Of a DNA stretch of 11,691 nucleotides, positions 1-6,444 are shown piece by piece. The translations under genes and the position numbers were made by a program. Numbering within the stretch: the first letter of the stretch is position 1; every line of letters begins with the position of its first letter. Source of the DNA: Planctomycetaceae bacterium (lineage in GTDB: Bacteria; Planctomycetota; Planctomycetia; Pirellulales; Thermoguttaceae); the NCBI GenBank assembly GCA_003532715.1, contig DOEZ01000029.1, positions 1 through 11,691 on the forward strand, in the 5' to 3' direction. The notes under the pieces are model-generated. The model worked only from the letters and a program-made list of their open reading frames with translations, ran no database searches and was not told the origin of the DNA.

Positions 1-120
1 GACGGTTCCGACGGGCATGAAGGCGGGCAGGTCGATCGCGCCTCGCGGTGTGTGAAAGAGGGCGCGGCGCGCGGCGCGGGTCGCATCGACATGCAGCAGT
101 TCGAAGCGGAAGCCGCTCAT
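1..120 (-). CDS. tgt: tRNA-guanine transglycosylase, N-terminal part (truncated by window edge)
   Basis: The 40 visible codons begin at the ATG at 118-120 and run off the left edge in frame. The peptide starts MSGFRFELLHVDATRAARRA and reaches the segment LPAFMPVGTV. This matches the start of bacterial Tgt, where a PAFMPVGT segment opens the TIM barrel after a short F-x-L-L-H/ARRG-like stretch. Tgt exchanges guanine 34 for the queuosine precursor preQ1 in the GUN anticodons of tRNA Asp, Asn, His and Tyr. The gene follows the TPR/alpha-CTD gene after only 7 nt and has no strong ribosome binding site of its own, so it is probably co-transcribed with it. The active-site residues lie outside the window. 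Identity rests on the N-terminus alone, but that motif is distinctive. Confidence 0.85.
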   Translation of the reverse strand, partial: MSGFRFELLHVDATRAARRALFHTPRGAIDLPAFMPVGTV

Positions 121-127
121 CGGTCAC

Positions 128-1450
128 TCAGTCGCCGCGAAGCTTCAGGCCGTGAACGGTCAGTTTCTCGCGGACCTCATTCAAGCTGGTGACGCCGAAG
201 TTCTTGCACTCCAGTAAGTCGTCACCGCTGCGACGCACCAACTCGCCGATCGTCGTGATGCCCAGGCGGATCATGCACTTGCGGGCACGCACCGAGAGAT
301 TCAGGTCGGCGACCGGCTGGCCGAGCAAAGCCTGCTCGTCGGCCGAGAGCGACTCGGGCTCGAACACGTCGACCACGGCCTTCTCGACGGCCAATTGACC
401 CAACCGGAGTCCCCTCGATGTGAGCATTTCGCGAATTTCGATGAGACTCGTTTCGCCGAAATTCTTGCTGGCCAGCAGTTCCTGCTCGGTGCATCGGCAA
501 AGGTCGCCCAGCGTGTGAATGTCCATTTTCTGCAGGCAGTTGCGGCTGCGAACCGACAATTCGAAGTCGGTGACCGGAATGCTCAATACCTGGCTGAGGC
601 GGTCGCGATGCTTCGCGGCGTCCTCGTCATAGTACATGTCGCTCGACGCCTGCGCGTCTTTCAGAAATAGCGCGGCTTGCTCGTTCATCGGGTCGACTTC
701 GAGAACGCGCTGGTAGCATTGCACGGCAAGATCGAATTGTCCGCGATCCTCGTACATCAACCCGAGGTTCATCAGCGAGCCGGCATGAGGCGGAAAACGC
801 TTGGCCGACCTCTTGTATAGATCGAGCGCTTCCTCGTCGTTGCCGCGGCGGTCGTTCTCCATGGCCAGGCCGAACAACGCGCCGGGGTGCGTACCGTCGG
901 TTTCGACGGCTCGTTCGTAGAGACGAACGACCTCTTCCGGGCTACCGCCGAGGACGGCAACCGTGGCGCCGCGTTGGTAAAGGTATTCGGCCGTCTGCTC
1001 GACGGCTCCCGACAGTCGGTCGAGCACGACGAGCGCGTCCGCGGCTCGGCGCAGGCAACGCAGCGAGGCGGCTCGCGCCAGCGCGCAATGATCGGCGTTG
1101 TAGCCGGCCTGCTGAGCCGAGTCGTAGCAAGCAATCGCCTGCTCGAAATCGGTTAACGCGAAATGGCTCTTGCCCATGTAGAAGTGGGCCAACGCGCCGC
1201 CGTCGCTGTTGCGAAGCGTTTCGACGGCGTCCCTGTACCGGCCGAGGAGATACTGACACGCGCCGAGACGGACTTTCGATGCCGGACTGAGGTCTTCTTT
1301 TCCCTCGAACTCCGCCACGGTGTCGCGCAGAAGAATGTATTGCGAATAGCCGGTCGCGATCGCGTCCTCGATCTGCTGGATGTCTTGGGGGCCAAACGTG
1401 CCGTTGAACACCACCAACTGTTTCAGATCGACCTGGAGGCCTTGCGCCAT
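128..1450 (-). CDS. TPR protein with two C-terminal RNA polymerase alpha-CTD-like domains
   Basis: This is a 440-residue cytoplasmic protein with no signal peptide. Residues about 55-265 are TPR-like helical repeats, for example AHFYMGKSHFALTDFEQAIA and SLMNLGLMYEDRGQFDLAVQ. Residues about 290-350 and 376-437 each resemble the alpha C-terminal domain of RNA polymerase, a helix-hairpin-helix fold that binds UP elements and activators. The signatures are LSVRSRNCLQ then KNFGETSLIEIREML in the first copy, and LSVRARKCMI then KNFGVTSLNEVREKL in the second. The Arg equivalent to E. coli alpha R265 is kept in both. The Asn equivalent to N268 is kept only in the first, and the Lys equivalent to K298 is Thr in both. 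No alpha N-terminal domain is present, so this is not RpoA. I chose the ATG at 1448-1450 because AGGAG lies 9 nt upstream; the ATG at 1457-1459 would abut AGGAG directly. The gene lies between tRNA-Thr and tgt. Its function is unknown; DNA- or polymerase-binding is inferred. Confidence 0.85.
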   Translation of the reverse strand: MAQGLQVDLKQLVVFNGTFGPQDIQQIEDAIATGYSQYILLRDTVAEFEGKEDLSPASKVRLGACQYLLGRYRDAVETLRNSDGGALAHFYMGKSHFALTDFEQAIACYDSAQQAGYNADHCALARAASLRCLRRAADALVVLDRLSGAVEQTAEYLYQRGATVAVLGGSPEEVVRLYERAVETDGTHPGALFGLAMENDRRGNDEEALDLYKRSAKRFPPHAGSLMNLGLMYEDRGQFDLAVQCYQRVLEVDPMNEQAALFLKDAQASSDMYYDEDAAKHRDRLSQVLSIPVTDFELSVRSRNCLQKMDIHTLGDLCRCTEQELLASKNFGETSLIEIREMLTSRGLRLGQLAVEKAVVDVFEPESLSADEQALLGQPVADLNLSVRARKCMIRLGITTIGELVRRSGDDLLECKNFGVTSLNEVREKLTVHGLKLRGD

Positions 1451-1490
1451 CGGTACCATCTCCTGAAAGGCCCAAATGCAATAAAAAAAG

Positions 1491-1564
1491 AGCCAGCGAA
1501 GGGAGTCGAACCCTTAACCCCCGCATTACGAATGCGGTGCTCTGCCAATTGAAGCTACGCTGGC
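1491..1564 (-). tRNA. tRNA-Thr (anticodon CGU)
   Basis: The minus strand folds into a complete 74-nt cloverleaf. The acceptor stem GCCAGCG pairs with CGCTGGC. The D stem is GCTT/GAGC with one wobble. The anticodon stem CCGCA/TGCGG encloses the loop TTCGTAA, and the T stem AAGGG/CCCTT encloses TTCGACT. The anticodon CGT (acg on the plus strand, 1528-1530) reads the Thr codon ACG. The discriminator base is U and CCA is not encoded. A run of seven T follows the 3' end almost at once, at 1489-1483 on the minus strand. A good sigma-70 type promoter lies just upstream. The TPR/alpha-CTD gene starts 40 nt downstream, so read-through from this promoter could supply it. Confidence 0.96.
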
Positions 1565-1598
1565 GCGCGAAACCGGCCCCACGGTGGCGAATTAAGAA

Positions 1599-1627
1599 AG
1601 ACTAAGAGATGCTGGCGAATCCGTCAA
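1599..1627 (-). promoter_or_regulatory. Sigma-70 type promoter of tRNA-Thr
   Basis: On the minus strand a -35 box TTGACG (1622-1627) is separated by exactly 17 nt from a -10 box TAGTCT (1599-1604). Transcription would start near 1592, about 28 nt before the mature tRNA 5' end, leaving a short leader for RNase P to remove. It is the best consensus match that I noticed in the window. Box quality and position just ahead of the tRNA both support it. Confidence 0.7.
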
Positions 1628-1768
1628 GGGCCAACGCATGGATTTACCCCCCGTTTGTCGCGGCCCTTTTTCGCGCGACTCCCGTTCGCCAGCCGAGATC
1701 TTCCAAGAAAACCACCCTTCAGAAGGGAGGGCGGTTGGCACGAATGGCCCCAACAGTTAAAAAAAATG

Positions 1769-1854
1769 GGGGCCTCTGACGAGCCACAGTCCACAGTGGC
1801 TTAGCCGGGAGGCAAGGGCAAGGTAACCGCCCGGCACAACACGTCAGGGGCCCC
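1769..1854. repeat. Nested inverted repeat, potential three-way junction
   Basis: The outer arms are GGGGCCTCTGACG (1769-1781) and CGTCAGGGGCCCC (1842-1854). They form a 13-bp stem with one U-G wobble if the plus strand is transcribed; on the minus strand the same pair would be an A-C mismatch. Directly inside is hairpin A, AGCCAC (1782-1787) with GTGGCT (1796-1801). Two bases later comes hairpin B, GCCGGG (1804-1809) with CCCGGC (1830-1835). A 6-nt linker then leads to the closing arm. On the minus strand the outer stem is followed by CATTTTTTTT, as in an intrinsic terminator. It could be a structured RNA, a terminator or a small dispersed palindromic element. Confidence 0.6.
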
Positions 1855-1961
1855 ACGGGCCAGTAAGTTTATTTGTCGTTGCCTTTTCTCAAGGGCGACG
1901 CCCTTCTTGGTAAGCACATGGCGTGCCAAGGGAGATTCCAACGCCCAAAAAAGAATCTGAT

Positions 1962-1991
1962 TTGCACTAAAGTATTTTGCCACAATAGTTT
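1962..1991 (+). promoter_or_regulatory. Possible promoter of the lipid kinase-kdsA-lipoprotein cluster
   Basis: TTGCAC (1962-1967) lies 18 nt before TAGTTT (1986-1991), in an AT-rich patch ahead of the rightward gene cluster. The -10 box resembles that of the tRNA promoter in this window. The resulting leader would be about 190 nt. The match is modest and the choice of -10 box is uncertain. Confidence 0.3.
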
Positions 1992-2188
1992 AAGCAAGCG
2001 AACGTACATCGGACACGCGGACGGCGCACGACCGAACGCCACAGCCGGAGCCTGGTCGATTCCGATACAACTGAGCGATTTTGATGTGCCGAAAGAGGAT
2101 TCGGCGGATCCGGCCCATGCGGAAGGGCTGTCCACCGGACGTGAACGAACGGGATGGCTGTCGCGTAGAACAACGATCGGATAATAGA

Positions 2189-3139
2189 ATGCCAACACCC
2201 ACCCAACGGGAGGTTATGATTCTGGTCAACCCGAACGCCGGGGCCAGAACGCGCGATGACGAGGTCGGTCGCCTCGTGGAGACACTGGCTTCTCGGGGAC
2301 ATCCCACCCACAGGTCCACCAGCCTGGACGACGCGTGCCGCGAAGCCAACGCCCTCCATGCGTCGGGCCGGTTGCAGGCGCTGGTGGGCGTCGGCGGCGA
2401 CGGAACCATGGCCGAACTGGTCAATCGAACCGATCCAGGCGTGCCCATCGCGATTCTGCCGGCGGGAACGGCGAACCTGTTGTCGCAACACCTTGGCTTC
2501 CATCGGTCGGTTGCCCAGTGGGTCGAGGCGATCGCGCGCGGCCGAACGATCCGACTCGACGCGGGAAGGGCGAACGGCCGACTGTTCACCTTGATGCTTG
2601 GCTGTGGATTCGACGCCGAGGTCGTACGAGAACTCGAGGCGGGACGAACGGGCCACATCGGCCGATTCGCCTATTTTCGACCGATCGCGCGCGCCTTGGC
2701 CCATTACGGCTTTCCCAAGATGCTGATATACTGCGACGATTGCAAGGTCGCGACCGAAGATACGACACCGGCCGAACCGTTCGAAGCCGGTTGGCTGTTT
2801 GCGTTCAATCTTCCCTGCTACGGCGGGGGGTTTCGCTTCGCGCCCGCCTCCGACGGACGCGACGGCCTGTTGGACGTTTGCACGTTCCGCCAAACGGCGC
2901 GGTGGCATGGAGTTCGTTATTTCGCGGCCTTGGTGTTGCGGTCCCATCGGCGGCTGGCCGATTGCCGGTTTTTGCGAACCGGCCGGCTGCGAATCGACGC
3001 CGAGGACAAAGTGCCCTATCAACTGGACGGTGATTTTGCGGGCTACCTGCCCGTCGAGGTCGAGGTCCTGCCCGAGCGGCTGACGTTGGTGATTCCGCCC
3101 GACTCGCCCTACCAGCCGAAAGACGAAACGGCGACCTGA
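2189..3139 (+). CDS. Diacylglycerol kinase family lipid kinase (YegS/BmrU type)
   Basis: The product is a 316-residue soluble kinase of the DAGK catalytic-domain fold, which phosphorylates a lipid hydroxyl (diacylglycerol, sphingosine-like or undecaprenol-type) with ATP. The nucleotide-binding signatures are NPNAG (residues 14-18), the glycine-rich GVGGDGTMAELVN with GGDGT at 69-73, and PAGTANLLSQ (91-100). The late YQLDGDF segment corresponds to the DGE/DGD motif of the second domain. Length fits the family at about 300. I chose the ATG at 2189. An upstream in-frame ATG at 2081 would add 36 Arg-rich residues unlike the family. An ATG at 2216 follows GGGAGG by only 2 nt and would start right at MILVNPNAG, so it remains possible. 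The gene ends 15 nt before kdsA and probably shares its transcript. The exact lipid substrate cannot be read from sequence. Confidence 0.85.
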   Translation: MPTPTQREVMILVNPNAGARTRDDEVGRLVETLASRGHPTHRSTSLDDACREANALHASGRLQALVGVGGDGTMAELVNRTDPGVPIAILPAGTANLLSQHLGFHRSVAQWVEAIARGRTIRLDAGRANGRLFTLMLGCGFDAEVVRELEAGRTGHIGRFAYFRPIARALAHYGFPKMLIYCDDCKVATEDTTPAEPFEAGWLFAFNLPCYGGGFRFAPASDGRDGLLDVCTFRQTARWHGVRYFAALVLRSHRRLADCRFLRTGRLRIDAEDKVPYQLDGDFAGYLPVEVEVLPERLTLVIPPDSPYQPKDETAT

Positions 3140-3154
3140 AACGGAGCACGAAAC

Positions 3155-3985
3155 GTGCCTGACAATCCGGTAACGATCGGTTCGATTCGATGCGGCCGCG
3201 GCGAACCGCTGATGGTCATCGCCGGCCCGTGCGTCCTCGAAAGCGAGGAATTGGCCCTGGGCATTGCCGAGCGGCTCAGGTCGCTCGCGGAATCGCTCCC
3301 GGTCCATTTGATCTTCAAGGGGTCGTTCGACAAGGCAAACCGGACTAGCGTCGATTCATATCGCGGGCCGGGCCTGGAGGCGGGACTGGCGATCCTGGAA
3401 CGCGTGAAGCGGGCGACCGGCCTGCCGGTGACGACCGACATTCACGAGGCGGGCCAAGCGGCCCCGGTGGCCCAGGTGTGCGATTTACTGCAAATACCCG
3501 CCTTTCTCGCACGCCAGACCGACCTTCTGGTCGCGGCGGCGGCGACCGGGCGGCCGGTGAACGTCAAGAAAGGCCAGTTTATGGCCCCAGGCGACATGCA
3601 ACACGTTGTCGGCAAGCTCGAGAGTGCCGGTTGCCGCCAAGTGCTTCTTTGCGAACGGGGTACGTTTTTCGGTTAGGGACGCCTGGTGAACGACATGCAG
3701 TCGCTGCCGCGAATGCGGGCCCTGGGGGCCCCGGTCGTCTTCGACGCGACCCACAGCGTACAGGAGCCGGGCGGATTGGGGGCCGCCACCGGGGGGAACC
3801 GAGCGATGGTCGAACCGCTCGCACGCGCCGCCGTTGCGGTCGGCGTCGATGCCTTGTTTTTTGAAACTCATCCCGAGCCCGAACACGCGAAGAGCGACGG
3901 GCCGAACATGGTGCCGCTCGCGGAGTTCGGCCCCCTGCTCGGCCGCCTGCTCGCGATTCGCCGCACCGTGGAGACGTTATCGTGA
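3155..3985 (+). pseudogene. kdsA: 3-deoxy-D-manno-octulosonate 8-phosphate synthase, interrupted by an in-frame TAG
   Basis: KdsA condenses phosphoenolpyruvate with arabinose 5-phosphate to make Kdo-8-phosphate, the precursor of the inner sugar of lipopolysaccharide. One frame of 276 codons matches it end to end, starting at GTG 3155 with GGAG 8 nt upstream. Visible motifs are GPCVLES (24-30), KGSFDKANRTS (55-65), DIHE (95-98), NVKKGQFMAPGDM (136-148), CERGTFFG (166-173), DATHSVQ (197-203) and FFETHPEPE (235-243). Cys26, His200, Glu237 and Asp248 are the four ligands of the metal-dependent (Aquifex-like) class. Codon 174 is TAG (3674-3676), where the family has Tyr in the FGY segment. One base change from TAC or TAT explains it, and everything downstream stays in frame and conserved. 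AGGGA (3675-3679) lies 6 nt before an in-frame GTG at 3686, so restart of a second half is conceivable. Neither half holds a full metal site. It may be a sequence error, a recent nonsense mutation, read-through or a split gene. Confidence 0.85.
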
Positions 3986-5844
3986 GACTTTTTGCAGAGC
4001 CATTCACCCCGGACCGCCGCGAGCGGCAAGAACGAAGCCCTCGGCCGTCGGATTTCGGCTTCGGCGTGGTTCTTCTGACGTTCATCGGCGTTTGCGGAAC
4101 CCTGACGTTGACTGGCTGCCGAAAAGACCGGCAGGCCGAGGATTCGGCCATGGTCGCCGACACCAGCAGCGAGTGGCGCGAGCATCACTTCGCCAACGCC
4201 GTCGACAATCTCCAGCGACTCGAACAGTTCGCCGGCGACGAAATGCGCCAGCAGGTCGTCGATCGGTTTAACCAGTGGGTCCAGCACGAGAAGCTGCCCG
4301 CCGACTGGAAGGTCGATCCGCTGGTGGCCGGGTTGCCCGAACCGTTGAAGGAGTTGGCAATCGTCCATTCGCTCGATCGTTTGTCGTTTCTTCCGATCGA
4401 CGGGTACGCCTTGCAGGAGGCCGTGTGGCTCCGCGACGTCTCGAACTGGGCGAAAGGCGAGCAACTCGAAGACCTCGTTCTCGCACAAAACCTGTTCGAT
4501 TGGACCGTGTGCAACATCCAATTGATGCCTGGCACCGGCCGTGAGCCCGACCGCATTCCGCAACAGCCGTGGGAAACGCTCCTTTGGGGCAAGGGGACGG
4601 CGGTCGATCGTGCTTGGGTGTTCGTGCTGTTGTTGCGTCAGCAAGGGATCGACGCGGTGGTGCTTGCGCTGCCCGACCCGGCCGATCCGACCGGCAAGAC
4701 GCTCGATCCGTGGGCGGTAGGCGTGTTGGAGGAAAACGAGCTTTATTTGTTCGATCCGGCCCTGGGTTTGCCGATTCCCGGTCCCGACGGAGCGAAATTC
4801 GACAACGGCCGACTGCTCGTCTCGCCGGCCACCCTGTCCGACGTGGTGAACGACCCGGCGTTGTTGCGGAACCTGGACGTCAAGGACCACGTTTATCCGG
4901 TCGACGCCGAGCGTCTGGCGAACGTTGTGGCGATGGTCGAGGCGTCGACCGCCTATCTCGAAGCGCGCATGAATTTGATCGAGTCGCGACTGGCGGGTCA
5001 ACAGCAGGTGGCTTTGACCACCAGCCCCAGCGCGCTGGTCGATCGGTTGAAAGACGTGGCTCATCTGGCCGACCGCCGTCTTTGGATCTGGCCGTACGAA
5101 GTGCTGGCCCGCCGCGGCCGGTTGACCGACGAGCAGAAGAAGGAGTTGCGCGAGAACATGCGGCCGTTTCGCGTGGGCGAAGGAACGCCCTTGTGGAAGG
5201 GTCGAGTTCTACATCTCAAAGGCGTTTTCGACGGCATGAACAACGCAACCCACTACTATCAACAGGCAAGACCATCGACACGCGACTTCGCCACGATGAA
5301 ACGGCGCATCGCCGAGGAACCGAATTTGGAAACGGCACGGAACATGCGAGGAATTCTCGCGGCACGGCAGCGCGGCAAGGAAGACGCAACCTACTGGCTG
5401 GGCCTGGTGGCTCTGGCGGCGTCCAGGCCCGAGGACCGGAATCCCGAGATCGCCGTGGATTACTTCAGCATGAGACCTTTGCTCAAGTCTTGGGAGGACG
5501 GAGCGTTCTACAATCTGGGCCGGGTCGCCGAGAGCGTGGGCCAACCCAAGCAGGCGGCCATGATCTACCGAACCACGCCGGCCACGGCCGGATTGCACGG
5601 CAACTTGGTTCGGGCGCAACTGCTCGACCCCACCCCCGCGGACGTTCGTTTGCCGGATGCGGAACTCGAGCCGAAGCCCGCCGAGCGGACCGAACCCTCG
5701 GAGCACCCCCAGGCGACCCCCGCGGAAAAGGACGAGAAGCCCGCGAAGGTCGAGAAGGTCGAGAAGGTCGAGAGTCCTTCCGAATGGTTGCCTTTCGAAG
5801 AAAAGCCGGAAAAGGACGCTTCGCCCGAGATGGAGCCGGCCTAG
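3982..5844 (+). CDS. Large lipoprotein with degenerate transglutaminase-like core and TPR-like C-terminus
   Basis: The 620-residue product starts at GTG 3982, overlapping the kdsA stop by 4 nt (GTGA), so translation is probably coupled. Residues 1-27 form a basic n-region, 28-42 a hydrophobic segment, and LTGC (43-46) a lipobox, which predicts a lipid-anchored envelope protein. Residues about 200-267 resemble the transglutaminase-like fold: a helix AWVFVLLLRQQGIDAVVLAL, then PWAVGVL and LYLFDPALGLP. The catalytic Cys expected at the head of that helix is absent (GTAVDRAW), and the usual His is replaced around PWAV; only the Asp of LFDP remains. It is therefore probably non-catalytic. Residues about 455-530 look TPR-like. 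The last 65 residues are rich in Pro, Glu and Lys, with a threefold 9-bp repeat at 5746-5772 coding for KVE repeats. The role is unknown; its place after kdsA suggests envelope work. Confidence 0.75.
   Translation: MRLFAEPFTPDRRERQERSPRPSDFGFGVVLLTFIGVCGTLTLTGCRKDRQAEDSAMVADTSSEWREHHFANAVDNLQRLEQFAGDEMRQQVVDRFNQWVQHEKLPADWKVDPLVAGLPEPLKELAIVHSLDRLSFLPIDGYALQEAVWLRDVSNWAKGEQLEDLVLAQNLFDWTVCNIQLMPGTGREPDRIPQQPWETLLWGKGTAVDRAWVFVLLLRQQGIDAVVLALPDPADPTGKTLDPWAVGVLEENELYLFDPALGLPIPGPDGAKFDNGRLLVSPATLSDVVNDPALLRNLDVKDHVYPVDAERLANVVAMVEASTAYLEARMNLIESRLAGQQQVALTTSPSALVDRLKDVAHLADRRLWIWPYEVLARRGRLTDEQKKELRENMRPFRVGEGTPLWKGRVLHLKGVFDGMNNATHYYQQARPSTRDFATMKRRIAEEPNLETARNMRGILAARQRGKEDATYWLGLVALAASRPEDRNPEIAVDYFSMRPLLKSWEDGAFYNLGRVAESVGQPKQAAMIYRTTPATAGLHGNLVRAQLLDPTPADVRLPDAELEPKPAERTEPSEHPQATPAEKDEKPAKVEKVEKVESPSEWLPFEEKPEKDASPEMEPA
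5746..5772 (+). repeat. Three tandem 9-bp repeats inside the lipoprotein gene
   Basis: AAGGTCGAG is repeated three times without interruption and encodes Lys-Val-Glu repeats in the disordered C-terminal tail of the lipoprotein. Copy-number change would stay in frame. Confidence 0.85.
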
Positions 5845-5909
5845 CCCGGATTACTCCGGCGACACATACAAGCCCGCGGCGAGATGATTGGCTCACAAAT
5901 AATCCGGGC
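5844..5909. repeat. Inverted repeat after the lipoprotein gene
   Basis: GCCCGGATTA (5844-5853) and TAATCCGGGC (5900-5909) are perfect 10-bp inverted arms enclosing 46 nt. The left arm begins at the last base of the lipoprotein stop codon. There is no U-run after the right arm, so it is not a standard intrinsic terminator. It could be a dispersed palindromic element or a 3' end-protecting structure. Confidence 0.5.
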
Positions 5910-5978
5910 CCGGGTGTTCGTCTTACCCCACCGCCTCGACGACCCCCCATAAGAGCGTTAATTTGAAATCTTTGCCAC

Positions 5979-6007
5979 TTGTTCTGCGGTCGCGATCCCG
6001 ATAAACT
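5979..6007 (+). promoter_or_regulatory. Sigma-70 type promoter of rpmE-prfA-prmC
   Basis: TTGTTC (5979-5984) is followed after 17 nt by TAAACT (6002-6007). The start point would fall near 6014, giving a leader of about 80 nt before rpmE. Spacing is ideal and the -10 fits well; the -35 is only partly consensus. No clear L31-type autoregulatory fold was recognised in the leader. Confidence 0.55.
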
Positions 6008-6093
6008 AAGAGATTCTCGATTATCGGAAGCAGCCCGCGCCCAAGGCTCAGAATATCCAACGTCTTCCCGGTCGAAGTAGGAAAGATAGACTC

Positions 6094-6360
6094 ATGAAAG
6101 AGAACATTCACCCCAAATACGTCGATACGAAGGTCACTTGCGGTTGCGGCAACGCCTTTACGACGCGCAGCACGCAGGCCGAACTGAAGGTCGACATTTG
6201 CAACGTCTGCCACCCGTTCTATACGGGCAAGCTCAAGTACGTCGACACGGCCGGCCGAATCGAGAAGTTCAACAAGAAGTTCGGCGGGGCGGGCTACGCA
6301 AGCCTCAACAAGACGAAGAAGAAGCCGGCCCAGGCGGCCGCAGTCGCCGACGAGTCGTAG
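6094..6360 (+). CDS. rpmE: 50S ribosomal protein L31, zinc-binding type
   Basis: The 88-residue product starts MKENIHPKYVDTKVTCGCGN, the classic L31 opening, and continues with DICNVCHPFYTGK and GRIEKFNKKF. Cys16, Cys18, Cys36 and Cys39 form the zinc-binding set, so this is the C+ form and not the zinc-independent paralogue. L31 bridges the two ribosomal subunits. A C-terminal tail of about 20 residues after the usual end (TKKKPAQAAAVADES) is longer than in E. coli L31, which has 70 residues. AGGAAAG lies upstream at about 8-11 nt. It is followed 84 nt later by prfA without a clear terminator, so the two are probably co-transcribed. Confidence 0.96.
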   Translation: MKENIHPKYVDTKVTCGCGNAFTTRSTQAELKVDICNVCHPFYTGKLKYVDTAGRIEKFNKKFGGAGYASLNKTKKKPAQAAAVADES

Positions 6361-6444
6361 ACGGCTCGCGCCGAACCACGTGTTGCTTTTTTCGCGTCTT
6401 TCCTTTTTCGCCGCCGGTGATTATTTTCGCCCGAGCGTAAGCCC

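Larger units (their letters stand above)
1565..2188. other. Long intergenic region with no convincing gene, rich in inverted repeats
   Basis: This 624-bp gap separates the leftward tRNA gene from the rightward lipid kinase gene, so it must hold divergent promoters. The tRNA promoter lies at 1599-1627. Between about 1700 and 1990 there are several inverted repeats: CCCTT-cag-AAGGG near 1715-1735, the three-way junction at 1769-1854, a hairpin AAGGGC-gac-GCCCTT near 1890-1910, and a CTTGG/CCAAG pair around 1907-1930. The stretch 1860-2000 looks more AT-rich than the genes on either side. The 60-codon frame on the minus strand that ends at 1801 starts at GTG, lacks a ribosome binding site and resembles nothing I know. 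Confidence 0.7.

Noticed and set aside
128..1450. The RNA polymerase alpha subunit gene rpoA
   Set aside because: There is no alpha N-terminal domain; the front part is made of TPR repeats and the CTD-like domain is duplicated.
1801..1983. 60-codon minus-strand frame between tRNA-Thr and the lipid kinase
   Set aside because: It starts at GTG just after an in-frame TAA, lacks a ribosome binding site, matches no family I know, and its end lies in the inverted-repeat structure.
1967..3307. 446-codon antisense frame opposite the lipid kinase
   Set aside because: It overlaps a clear DAGK-family gene and is rich in Arg, Gln and Gly without recognisable motifs, which is typical of an antisense shadow.
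3674..3676. TAG in kdsA as pyrrolysine or another recoded amino acid
   Set aside because: The site is a Tyr in the family, no pyrrolysine genes are in view, and prfA encodes an RF1 that should read UAG. Selenocysteine would need UGA.
3640..3700. Frameshift in kdsA
   Set aside because: Both halves are in the same frame, so only a substitution is needed to explain the stop.
3868..5064. 398-codon antisense frame opposite kdsA and the lipoprotein gene
   Set aside because: It mirrors well-supported plus-strand genes; high GC content makes long antisense frames common. Its composition is not protein-like.
5844..5909. Intrinsic terminator after the lipoprotein gene
   Set aside because: The 10-bp arms are 46 nt apart and no U-run follows, so I list it only as an inverted repeat.
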